Shown: piece by piece, positions 1 through 6,778 of the stretch | Position numbering within the stretch: position 1 is the stretch's first letter | Layout of the letters: each line of letters begins with the position of its first letter | Notes under the pieces: generated by a model | Seen by the model: only the letters and a program-made list of their open reading frames with translations | Database searches by the model: none | Told to the model about the DNA's origin: nothing | Source of the DNA: an uncultured Prosthecobacter sp. | GTDB taxonomy: Bacteria > Verrucomicrobiota > Verrucomicrobiia > Verrucomicrobiales > Verrucomicrobiaceae | DNA length: 22,478 nucleotides | Assembly: GCA_947523045.1 (NCBI GenBank) | Contig: CANNUR010000025.1 | Coordinates: forward strand, 1-22,478 | Direction of reading: 5' to 3' | Translations under genes and position numbers: made by a program

Positions 1-1
1 C

Positions 2-532
2 GACCTCAAATTCGGCGTCGTCGACATGTCCAAGGCCTTCTCCGAGTACACCAAGACCAAAGAGGCGGCCGACAAGTTCAAGGCCAACGTCGACAAGGCC
101 CAGCGCGAAATGAATGAGCGTTGGTCGGGTTACAAGACCCTGATGGACGGCATGCAGAAACTCAAAAAGGAGATCAGCGATCCGATCAGTTCGCCTGAAG
201 TGCGCAGCAAGAAGGCCGCCGAATTCGAAGAGAAGGCCAAGCAGTTGCGCGAGCTTGAGCAGGAGATCAGCGAGGCCCAAAACCGCCGAACCAACCAGCT
301 CAAGCAGGAGGATGTCGAGATCCGCCGCGGCATCTATGATGAAATCCTCACGGCCGTGCGCGACAAGGCCAAGGCCGAGGGCTATGACTTCGTCTTCGAC
401 CGTTCGGGCATGAGTCTGTCGACGGTGCCCGTGCTGCTGTATTACAAGGACGCCACCGATCTCACGGACCTCGTCGTCGCCGAGCTCAACAAGAAGCCCG
501 CCGAGGGCGCTCAGCCGGCGAAGAATCCCTGA
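2..532 (+). CDS. skp: OmpH/Skp family periplasmic chaperone, 5' end outside window
   Basis: The reading frame is open from base 2, and the residues before the first internal Met (LKFGVVD) match the usual OmpH/Skp opening just after the signal peptide, so the true start lies upstream. About 176 residues are visible. Family knowledge: Skp is a periplasmic trimer that holds unfolded outer-membrane proteins after Sec export and passes them to the BAM complex. Visible features are the short N-terminal beta strand (VVDMSKAFSEY), a long Lys/Glu/Arg-rich helical arm (roughly residues 20-115) that would form the coiled-coil tentacles, and a C-terminal return to the body domain (YDFVFDRSGMSL). The end is a short Lys/Pro/Ala-rich tail. 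It precedes lpxD, the classical envelope-biogenesis neighbourhood (bamA-skp-lpxD in many Gram-negatives). The family call is secure; the exact orthology to E. coli Skp is inferred. Confidence 0.9.
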   Translation, partial: DLKFGVVDMSKAFSEYTKTKEAADKFKANVDKAQREMNERWSGYKTLMDGMQKLKKEISDPISSPEVRSKKAAEFEEKAKQLRELEQEISEAQNRRTNQLKQEDVEIRRGIYDEILTAVRDKAKAEGYDFVFDRSGMSLSTVPVLLYYKDATDLTDLVVAELNKKPAEGAQPAKNP

Positions 533-557
533 GCGGCCGCGCCTTTTTAGTTACTCA

Positions 558-587
558 GGGCACGCCGGGCCATCCCGCCGCGTGCCC
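558..587 (+). other. Strong hairpin between skp and lpxD
   Basis: An 8-bp stem (GGGCACGC at 558-565 with GCGTGCCC at 580-587) encloses a second 4-bp stem (CGGG/CCCG) and a CCAT loop, with a two-base bulge. It lies 26 bases after the skp stop and 16 bases before the lpxD ATG. No T-run follows on the plus strand, so it is not a textbook intrinsic terminator. It could be an attenuator, an mRNA-processing or stability hairpin that sets the skp to lpxD ratio, or a structure that affects lpxD initiation. Confidence 0.5.
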
Positions 588-603
588 CTCATCGCTTCCC
601 GAG

Positions 604-1665
604 ATGAGCACGTTCCTCACCCTCCAGCAATTGGCCGGATTGGTCGGCGGCGAGATTTGCCGCGGCGATCCGGCAGCCAGACTCAGCGGCATCAACTCGA
701 TCGCCGAGGCCGGGCCGGGGGAGGTGACCTTCCTCGGCAATGACCGCTACGCGCCGGCGCTGAAGACCACGCGCGCCGCCGCCGTGCTGGTGGCCGCGAA
801 CTTTGAGGCCGCCCCCGGCGAGGGGCCCGCCCTGGTGGCCGTGGCCAATCCCACCCTGGCCTTCTCCGCCGTTGTCCGTCATTTCACGCCGGCGCCGCCG
901 CCGTTCCAGCCCGGCGTGCATCCCTCGGCGCAGGTGGACGCGGGCGCGCGCTTCAATCCCGACCGGGTTTGCATCGGTCCCTGTGCGGTGGTCGAGGCCG
1001 GGGCTGAGATCGGCGACGGCTGCTCGCTTCATGCCGGCGCCTACGTGGGCCGTGGTGCGCGCCTCGGTGAGGACTGCGTCCTTCATGCCGGCAGCACCGT
1101 CCGCGAGCGTTGCGTGCTTGGCCGGCGTGTGATTGTCCACAGCGGCACGGTCATTGGCAGTGACGGTTTCGGCTATGAGTTCACCGGTGGTCGCCATGTC
1201 AAGATCGAGCAGGTTGGCATTGTCGAGATCGGCGATGACGTCGAGATCGGTGCCTGCACGACCATCGACCGAGCCCGCTTTGGCCGCACGCTCATCGGCG
1301 AGGGCACGAAGATCGACAACCTGGTGCAGATTGGACACAACGTCCGCATCGGACGGCACTGCGTCATCGTTTCGCAGGTCGGCATTTCCGGCAGCACCCG
1401 CCTCGGCGACCATGTCACGGTTGCCGGCCAGGTCGGGATTGCCGGGCATCTGGAGATCGCCGACAGGGTGGTGCTGCTTGCCAAGGCTGGCGTCACCAAG
1501 AGCCTGACCGAGTCCGGTGCCTACACCGGATTTCCCGCCAAACCCCTGCTGGAGGGGCGCCGGCTGCTCACGCTGCCGGGCAAGATTCCCGATATCCTCG
1601 ACCGCCTCAAGGCTCTGGAGAAGCGCCTGGCGGCGCTGGAGGCCGCCGACGACCCTGCCCGTTGA
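604..1665 (+). CDS. lpxD: UDP-3-O-(3-hydroxyacyl)glucosamine N-acyltransferase (LpxD)
   Basis: 353 residues, the usual LpxD length. LpxD transfers a 3-hydroxyacyl chain from acyl-ACP to the amino group of UDP-3-O-acyl-glucosamine, the third step of lipid A synthesis, in the cytoplasm. The N-terminal uridine-binding domain covers about residues 1-100 (including the ADP/UDP-contacting stretch around GEVTFLGNDRY), followed by a left-handed parallel beta helix built of imperfect hexapeptide repeats (about 105-310) and a C-terminal helix ending in a short leucine/alanine coiled segment. The catalytic His is H245 within IGHNVRIG, equivalent to E. coli H239; GSDGFGYEF is another family hallmark. The start is the first ATG, with only a weak purine stretch before it. 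It follows skp after a hairpin and is followed after three bases by a glycosyltransferase, so those two are almost certainly co-transcribed. Confidence 0.96.
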   Translation: MSTFLTLQQLAGLVGGEICRGDPAARLSGINSIAEAGPGEVTFLGNDRYAPALKTTRAAAVLVAANFEAAPGEGPALVAVANPTLAFSAVVRHFTPAPPPFQPGVHPSAQVDAGARFNPDRVCIGPCAVVEAGAEIGDGCSLHAGAYVGRGARLGEDCVLHAGSTVRERCVLGRRVIVHSGTVIGSDGFGYEFTGGRHVKIEQVGIVEIGDDVEIGACTTIDRARFGRTLIGEGTKIDNLVQIGHNVRIGRHCVIVSQVGISGSTRLGDHVTVAGQVGIAGHLEIADRVVLLAKAGVTKSLTESGAYTGFPAKPLLEGRRLLTLPGKIPDILDRLKALEKRLAALEAADDPAR

Positions 1666-1668
1666 GCC

Positions 1669-2382
1669 ATGACGTCCGTGCCCGCCCTCTCCGTCGTTGT
1701 GCCGCTGTACAATGAGGAGGGCAACGTGGCTGAACTTCAGGATCAGATCGCCCGGGCTCTCGCCGGCCGGGATTACGAGCTGGTACTCGTCGACGACGGC
1801 AGCACCGATGCCACGGTGGCGCGCGTGCGGCGCGACGCCCGCACACGGCTCATTGAGTTTGCTTCCAATGCCGGTCAGAGTGCGGCCATGTATGTCGGCC
1901 TGCAGGCGGCACGCGGCGAGGTGCTGGTCACGCTTGATGGCGATTTGCAGAACGATCCCGCCGACATCCCAGCGCTGATCGCCCGGCTGGAGCAGGGCTG
2001 CGACCTGGTCTGCGGCTACCGCGCCAACCGCAAGGACACCGCCTTCAAGCGCTGGCAAAGCCGCATCGCCAATGCCGTGCGCGCGCGCTTTGTCGGCGAC
2101 GGTGTGCGCGACACCGGCTGCACACTCAAGGTCATGCGCCGCGAGTGCCGCGAGGCACTGCTGCCCTTCAATGGCATGCACCGCTTCATTCCCGCGTTGA
2201 TCGGCGGCATGGGCTATCGCGTCGCCGAGATGCCGGTGAATCATCGTCCCCGCGTGCATGGCGTCAGCAAGTACGGCTTCGGCAACCGCGCCTGGCGCGC
2301 CACGCTCGACATGGTCGGCGTGCGCTGGCTGAATCAACGCCGCGTGCGCCTCCGCATCAAAGAATCCGAGTTTCCGTCTTGA
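1669..2382 (+). CDS. Family 2 glycosyltransferase, dolichyl/undecaprenyl-phosphate sugar transferase-like
   Basis: 237 residues with a single GT-A fold of the DPM1/ArnC/GtrB-like GT2 group. These enzymes move a sugar from a nucleotide sugar to a lipid phosphate or another acceptor at the cytoplasmic membrane face. Visible motifs: VVPLYNEEGNV at the start, DDGST near residue 44, the metal-binding DGD at D90-D92 followed by LQNDP, and the late HRPR...GVSKYG segment that contacts the acceptor phosphate in polyprenyl-phosphate transferases. Unlike ArnC and GtrB there are no C-terminal membrane helices, so membrane association would need the amphipathic tail (WLNQRRVRLRIKES) or a partner. It starts three bases after lpxD, so a role in lipid A or another envelope glycolipid is likely by context. 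The donor sugar cannot be read from the sequence. Confidence 0.88.
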   Translation: MTSVPALSVVVPLYNEEGNVAELQDQIARALAGRDYELVLVDDGSTDATVARVRRDARTRLIEFASNAGQSAAMYVGLQAARGEVLVTLDGDLQNDPADIPALIARLEQGCDLVCGYRANRKDTAFKRWQSRIANAVRARFVGDGVRDTGCTLKVMRRECREALLPFNGMHRFIPALIGGMGYRVAEMPVNHRPRVHGVSKYGFGNRAWRATLDMVGVRWLNQRRVRLRIKESEFPS

Positions 2383-2434
2383 CCGGCGCCGCCTCCCACC
2401 TGCATCCTGCGCCACCCATGCACCGCCCGTCGGA

Positions 2435-3379
2435 ATGAACCTGCGCGAACAACTGAGAGTCATCCTCCCGGACATCCTCCCCGACGATCCCGAACAGGCC
2501 ATCAAGGGAACGGAGCTCATCCGCATGGTGCGCCTGCGCCTCGCCGGCGACTACAGCGACGCCACCCTGCGCTACCACTTCTCCATCCTCTCCTACGATG
2601 CCACCTCGCCGATTGCCAAGGTGGACCAGGGGCAGGGGTACTACCTGCGCCAGGCGCGTGTCGTGCCGGCCAGCACCTCCGGCTACCTGTTCGGCGGCGT
2701 CGAGGGCGACCAGCGCGCCGGTCGCCACCTGCGCCTGCTCGCCATCTTCGAGCGGCTCTGCCTGCTGCGCGCCCAGCATCCCTTCCTGCTCAACGGTCGC
2801 GCCGGCCAGGCTGTCGAGGTGCGCAGCCACTGGGACATTCCCGACCTCGTCGTCGCCGAGTGGGATCTTGAGACCGGTCCCGATGATGTCACCCGTTTCG
2901 ACTCCGCCATGCTCGGCCTGCGCCGCCACCTCGGCGGCCCGGAGGCCATCGTCACCGGCGTGCAGCTGAAGACCGGCATCAGCCACGAAAACTGCGCGGC
3001 CGAATTCTTCCAGACCCTCAGCGCCACGCGCTGGACCCTGCAGAGCGAGATGGTCGTCGCCGAACCCCTCAACGACGAGGCCCTCGTCGAGGCCTTGCGC
3101 AGCCTGGGCAACCAATTCGGCGTCGGCATCAGCAGTCTCGGCATCCACGCCGCCCAGCTCGATGACTTGCCGCCCGCGCGCGATCTGCACGCGATGGGTG
3201 TGGCGGAATTCGAAAGCGTGCTCGCCAAGCTGCGCCTGCAGCGCGTTACCGCACCGGTGCTGCGCCCGCGCATGGACTGGCCGGCGCTGTCCGCGCTGTC
3301 GAAAAAGCATGCCGCCATCGCCGGACTGGTGCGCTGGCTGGGCGACAGCCTTTCCGCCGGCATGCCGGCGGTGCGCTGA
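2435..3379 (+). CDS. HrgA/COG2958-like protein: winged helix plus degenerate PD-(D/E)XK domain
   Basis: 314 residues, no signal peptide, so cytoplasmic. The first ~75 residues read as a winged-helix (HARE-HTH-like) domain: LREQLRVILPDIL, KGTELIRMVRLRL, DATLRYHFSILS, then a wing ending GQGYYLR. A linker leads to an alpha/beta domain with IPDLVVAEWDLE (P136-D137) and VTGVQLKTGIS (Q177-x-K179), then ENCAAEFFQTLSATRWTL and SLGNQFGVGISSLGI. The order and wording resemble the HrgA-like COG2958 family, which couples an HTH to a restriction-endonuclease-like fold. The usual Glu of the ExK triad appears as Gln here, so nuclease activity is doubtful. A -35/-10-like pair (TTGACC 2379-2384, 18 bases, CATCCT 2403-2408) overlaps the preceding gene's end. 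No methylase or restriction gene is adjacent. Family assignment comes from recalled motifs; function unknown. Confidence 0.65.
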   Translation: MNLREQLRVILPDILPDDPEQAIKGTELIRMVRLRLAGDYSDATLRYHFSILSYDATSPIAKVDQGQGYYLRQARVVPASTSGYLFGGVEGDQRAGRHLRLLAIFERLCLLRAQHPFLLNGRAGQAVEVRSHWDIPDLVVAEWDLETGPDDVTRFDSAMLGLRRHLGGPEAIVTGVQLKTGISHENCAAEFFQTLSATRWTLQSEMVVAEPLNDEALVEALRSLGNQFGVGISSLGIHAAQLDDLPPARDLHAMGVAEFESVLAKLRLQRVTAPVLRPRMDWPALSALSKKHAAIAGLVRWLGDSLSAGMPAVR

Positions 3380-3390
3380 AGCGCATGGCG

Positions 3391-3420
3391 TTGACTTCGC
3401 CGGTTTCCGCCGCGTAATGA
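3391..3420 (+). promoter_or_regulatory. Sigma-70-type promoter of the cytochrome gene, near-leaderless
   Basis: TTGACT (3391-3396), an 18-base spacer and TAATGA (3415-3420) form the best -35/-10 pair in the window. The -10 box ends five bases before the ATG at 3426, so transcription would begin at or within a base or two of that start codon. Confidence 0.6.
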
Positions 3421-3425
3421 GGGGG

Positions 3426-5738
3426 ATGAAAAAAAACCGGCCGACCGGCAGCCCCCCCCCGGCGCCCGCGCGCGCGGGTGGACGCCTCGTCTGGCTCGGG
3501 GGGCTCGCCGCCCTCGGCGTCGTGGTTTACGCCCTGCTGCAGCCGGCGCCCAACCATCTCGTGGTGCCCACCGACCCCGTGCCGGCGGTGAAGATCGCGC
3601 CGTACGCCATGGCCGAGGAAAAAGCCGTTTTTGCCCAGTATGCCGGCGACGCCTCCTGCGCCGAGTGCCACGCCGCCGAGCACGCGAAATGGAAGGGCTC
3701 GAACCACGGACTGGCCGAGCGACTGCCGGATCCGAAATGGGATCTGGCCGCCTTTGAGCCGGCACAGCGCTTTCAGCATGGCAGCCAGACTAGCGAGGCG
3801 CGCCGCAGCGGCGATGTCTTCGAAATCCTCTCGCCCGGCTTCGACAACCGGCCCGGTCCCTGGAAGGTCGAGCGCGTCATCGGGCACGACCCGTTGCGCC
3901 AGTTCCTCGTCGGGGGCACCGGTGGTCGCCTGCATGCCATGGAGGCCTGTTACGATCCGCACAAGGGCGACTGGTTCAACGTCTTCGGCGACGAGGATCG
4001 CAAGCCCGGTGAGTGGGGGCATTGGACAGGGCGCGGCATGGTCTGGAATCAGATGTGCGCGAGCTGTCACAACACCCGCCTGCGCAAAAACTACGATCCG
4101 GAGACCGACAGCTACCACACGGCCATGGCTCAGTTGACGGTCAGCTGCGAGTCCTGCCACGGTCCGATGAAGGCGCACGACGACTGGCAGCGCGCCAACA
4201 CCGGTGCCAAGGGCGATCCGCATCTCGTCAAGTGGACGCGCGACCAGCACATCGAGAACTGCGCCGGCTGTCATGCGAGGCGCGGCGAGATCACCGGCGA
4301 CTTCGTGCCTGGTGAGTCGTTTTGGGATCACTACCTGCTCACCGTCACCGACGGCAGCGACATTTATTATCCCGACGGCCAGATCCGCGACGAGAACTAC
4401 GAGTTCGCGAGCTTTCTGAGTAGCCGCATGCATCACGCCGGCGTGCGCTGCATGGACTGCCATGACATGCACAGCATGGAGACGATCCTGCCTGGCAACC
4501 AGCTCTGCATGCGCTGTCACACGCCCGGCGGTTTCCCCAATGCACCGGCCATCGTGCCCGAGGTGCACAGCTTCCACAAGCTGGAGAGCACCGGCAACCA
4601 GTGCATCAACTGCCACATGCCGCAGACCACCTACATGCAGCGGCACCCGCGCCACGACCATAGCTTCAGCATCCCCGATCCGCTGCTGACCAAGGAGCAT
4701 GGCGTGCCCAATGCCTGCAACAAGTGTCACCAGGACCAGAGCGTCGACTGGGCCCTGCAGGCCGTCGAGAAATGGTACGGTCCGAAGATGGAGCGACACA
4801 CCCGCAAGCGCGCCTTCGCCATGGCCCGGGCACGCCAGGGCCGGCCCGAGGGCCGCGACGGGCTGCTGGAGTTGCTGGCGGGCGAGGAAATTCCGGCCTG
4901 GAAGGCCAGCGCCACCCTCAGTCTCGACCGCTGGATTGGCGAGCCGCGGGTCCAGGAGACTGTGGCCGCCCAGCTTGAGCATCCGCACCCACTGGTCCGC
5001 CAGTCCGCCGCCCGCGTGCTCGAGCCGGTCCTGCAGGACGGTCGCCTGCGCAGTCGCGTCGAAAAGCTGCTCGATGACGTCGCCCGCAGCGTCCGCGTCA
5101 CCGCGGCCTGGGCGTTGCGCGATTCCATCGATCCGACCTCCGCCGCCGGTCGCGACCTTGAGCACATGCTGCGCCTCAACTCGGATCAACCGAGCGGCCA
5201 GATGCAGCTTGGCCAGTACCACTTCGCCCGCGGCGATCTGCCAAAGGCGATCCGGCACATGCGCACCGCGGTCGAATGGGATCCGAACTCGCCGCCGTTT
5301 CACCACGACCTCGCCATGCTCTACAATGCGGCCGGTGACACGCCGAAGACGATCGCCAAGCTGCGCGACGCCATCCGCCTTGCGCCACGTCATGCGGAGT
5401 ACCATTACGCCCTCGGCCTTGCCCTCAGCGAGACGGGCGATATGGACGGCACCATCGCCGCCCTGCGCGAAACCGTGAAGTTTGATCCAGGGTACGCCCG
5501 TGCCTGGTACAACCTGGGGCTCGCCCTCAATGGCCAGGGCCAAACCGAGGAGGCTTTGGCGGCGCTGCGTCAGGGCGAGGGCGCCGATCCTCGCGATGCC
5601 GGCATCCCCTACGCCCGTGCCACCATCCTCGCCCGCCAGGGCCGCCGCGAGGAGGCCGTGCAGGCCACCCGCCGGGCGCTGTCGCTGCGCGGCGACTTCG
5701 CCGAGGCCGCCCAGCTTTTGAGGATGCTGGAGCAGTGA
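3426..5738 (+). CDS. Membrane-anchored octahaem cytochrome c with HEAT and TPR repeats
   Basis: 770 residues. A basic N-terminus (MKKNRP) and one hydrophobic segment (about residues 21-38) make a signal anchor, placing the rest in the periplasm. Eight CXXCH haem c motifs start at C78, C211, C241, C279, C342, C361, C393 and C431. The first (CAECHAAEHAKWKGSNH) is the cytochrome c554-type opening. Residues ~480-580 are HEAT-like helical pairs (e.g. HPLVRQSAARVLEPVL, SVRVTAAWALRDSI), and ~586-770 hold about five TPRs (e.g. YARAWYNLGLALNGQGQTEEALAAL). The haem domain should carry electrons between periplasmic redox partners; the repeats suggest docking to a protein partner. Substrate unknown. No CXXCK site is present, which argues against a NrfA/octahaem nitrite reductase active site. 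The start at 3426 is favoured over an in-frame ATG at 3417 because of the promoter position; A8 and C9 runs lie in the first 13 codons. Confidence 0.9.
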   Translation: MKKNRPTGSPPPAPARAGGRLVWLGGLAALGVVVYALLQPAPNHLVVPTDPVPAVKIAPYAMAEEKAVFAQYAGDASCAECHAAEHAKWKGSNHGLAERLPDPKWDLAAFEPAQRFQHGSQTSEARRSGDVFEILSPGFDNRPGPWKVERVIGHDPLRQFLVGGTGGRLHAMEACYDPHKGDWFNVFGDEDRKPGEWGHWTGRGMVWNQMCASCHNTRLRKNYDPETDSYHTAMAQLTVSCESCHGPMKAHDDWQRANTGAKGDPHLVKWTRDQHIENCAGCHARRGEITGDFVPGESFWDHYLLTVTDGSDIYYPDGQIRDENYEFASFLSSRMHHAGVRCMDCHDMHSMETILPGNQLCMRCHTPGGFPNAPAIVPEVHSFHKLESTGNQCINCHMPQTTYMQRHPRHDHSFSIPDPLLTKEHGVPNACNKCHQDQSVDWALQAVEKWYGPKMERHTRKRAFAMARARQGRPEGRDGLLELLAGEEIPAWKASATLSLDRWIGEPRVQETVAAQLEHPHPLVRQSAARVLEPVLQDGRLRSRVEKLLDDVARSVRVTAAWALRDSIDPTSAAGRDLEHMLRLNSDQPSGQMQLGQYHFARGDLPKAIRHMRTAVEWDPNSPPFHHDLAMLYNAAGDTPKTIAKLRDAIRLAPRHAEYHYALGLALSETGDMDGTIAALRETVKFDPGYARAWYNLGLALNGQGQTEEALAALRQGEGADPRDAGIPYARATILARQGRREEAVQATRRALSLRGDFAEAAQLLRMLEQ

Positions 5739-5824
5739 GTCACCGGGGCGGGGACGCGAAAATTTCGTCGGGGGAACACTCTTTTTTCTCGTATCCCCGC
5801 GCCTGCTGGCTAACCTCGGCGGGC
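5739..5824 (+). promoter_or_regulatory. AT-richer spacer, probable promoter region of the protease gene
   Basis: This 86-base gap follows the cytochrome stop and is markedly less GC-rich than its surroundings. It has an inverted repeat (GCGGGGA near 5750, TCCCCGC near 5794), a T6 run at 5782-5787 and TAACCT at 5811-5816, which ends eight bases before the GTG start at 5825. No good -35 hexamer lies 17-18 bases upstream of TAACCT, so the promoter call is tentative. A weak terminator for the cytochrome gene is an alternative reading of the T-run. Confidence 0.35.
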
Positions 5825-6778
5825 GTGAGTCTCCGCTGGATTTTCTCCCTTGCCTTTCTGTCGGCTGCCCTGACGGCTCGGGCGGGCGAGCCGGTTCTGC
5901 TGCGCCTCAACAATGGTGCCGAGATTCGTGGCGAAATCCTGCGCGAACGCGCGGACAGCGTGCTCATCGACCTCGGCTTCAGCGTGCTCGCCGTGCCGCT
6001 CGATGAAATCGCCGCCCGCGAAGCCGTGTCGCCCGCCGCCGCCCCGGAGACCCAGGCACGGGCGGAGGATTTGTACTATGTCGAGACGGGGCGCGATCCG
6101 CTGCCGGTCGATCTCAACGTGGAGCGCGTCGGTGGCGCCGTCGTGCAGATCCAGACCGCCTCCGGTCTCGGCTCCGGCTTCATCATCAACAAGCTTGGCC
6201 ATGTCATCACCAACCAGCATGTCATCGCCGGCGAACGCGAGATCTCCGTGCTCGTCTACCGCAAGGCCGGCAGCGGCCTGGAAAAACTCGTCTTCCCCAA
6301 GGTGAAGATCATCGCCATGAACGGCTTCCTCGATCTCGCCGTGCTGCAGATCGACGACCCCGCCGCCGCCGACCTGCCGTTCGTGCCGATCGGCGATTCC
6401 GACTCGCTCAGCCAGGGGCAGCCGGTCTTCGCCATCGGCAGTCCGCTGGGCCTCGAGCGCACGGTCTCGCAGGGCATCGTCAGCGTGCGTGCGCGCGACA
6501 CCCGCGGCGCCTGGTCGATTCAGAGTACCACCCAGATCAACCCCGGCAACTCCGGGGGTCCGCTTTTCAATGCCCGCGGCGAGGTCGTTGGCGTCAACAA
6601 CATGAAGCTCGCCGGTGTCGGCGTTGAGGGACTCGGCTTCTCGATCCCGGCCAACCTGCTCAAGCTCTTCCTGAAAAACCGCGACGCCTTCGCCTTCGAC
6701 CCGCGCAACCCCAACAGCGGCTTCCGCTACCTGCGGCCGCCCGCTCCCGCCACCGACTCCCCCAAGCCCAATCCATGA
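5825..6778 (+). CDS. Exported trypsin-like (S1C, HtrA-type) serine protease without PDZ domain
   Basis: 317 residues from a GTG start, chosen because it gives a clean Sec signal peptide (MSLRWIFSLAFLSAALTARA); the upstream in-frame codons overlapping the cytochrome gene have no such logic. After the signal comes a ~60-residue beta-rich N-terminal domain (LRLNNGAEIRGEILRERADSV is typical of small SH3/Sm-like barrels), then a chymotrypsin-fold protease. The triad is H132 (ITNQHVIAG), D170 (GFLDLAVLQ) and S243 (NPGNSGGPLFN), all intact. HtrA/DegP relatives degrade or refold damaged periplasmic proteins, usually through C-terminal PDZ domains; here the protein ends soon after the protease domain (FRYLRPPAPATDSPKPNP), so regulation must differ. 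Its stop overlaps the next ATG (ATGA), giving translational coupling. Confidence 0.88.
   Translation: MSLRWIFSLAFLSAALTARAGEPVLLRLNNGAEIRGEILRERADSVLIDLGFSVLAVPLDEIAAREAVSPAAAPETQARAEDLYYVETGRDPLPVDLNVERVGGAVVQIQTASGLGSGFIINKLGHVITNQHVIAGEREISVLVYRKAGSGLEKLVFPKVKIIAMNGFLDLAVLQIDDPAAADLPFVPIGDSDSLSQGQPVFAIGSPLGLERTVSQGIVSVRARDTRGAWSIQSTTQINPGNSGGPLFNARGEVVGVNNMKLAGVGVEGLGFSIPANLLKLFLKNRDAFAFDPRNPNSGFRYLRPPAPATDSPKPNP

Noticed and set aside
589..2526. 645-codon minus-strand frame across lpxD and the glycosyltransferase
   Set aside because: Antisense shadow; Ala/Gly/His-rich with no domain, while the plus strand carries two complete known enzymes.
3246..5543. 765-codon minus-strand frame across the cytochrome gene
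   Set aside because: Antisense shadow of eight CXXCH motifs and TPRs on the plus strand.
3426..5738. Octahaem nitrite or tetrathionate reductase
   Set aside because: All eight haem motifs are CXXCH; no CXXCK or other special active-site motif was seen, and the C-terminal repeats are foreign to those enzymes.
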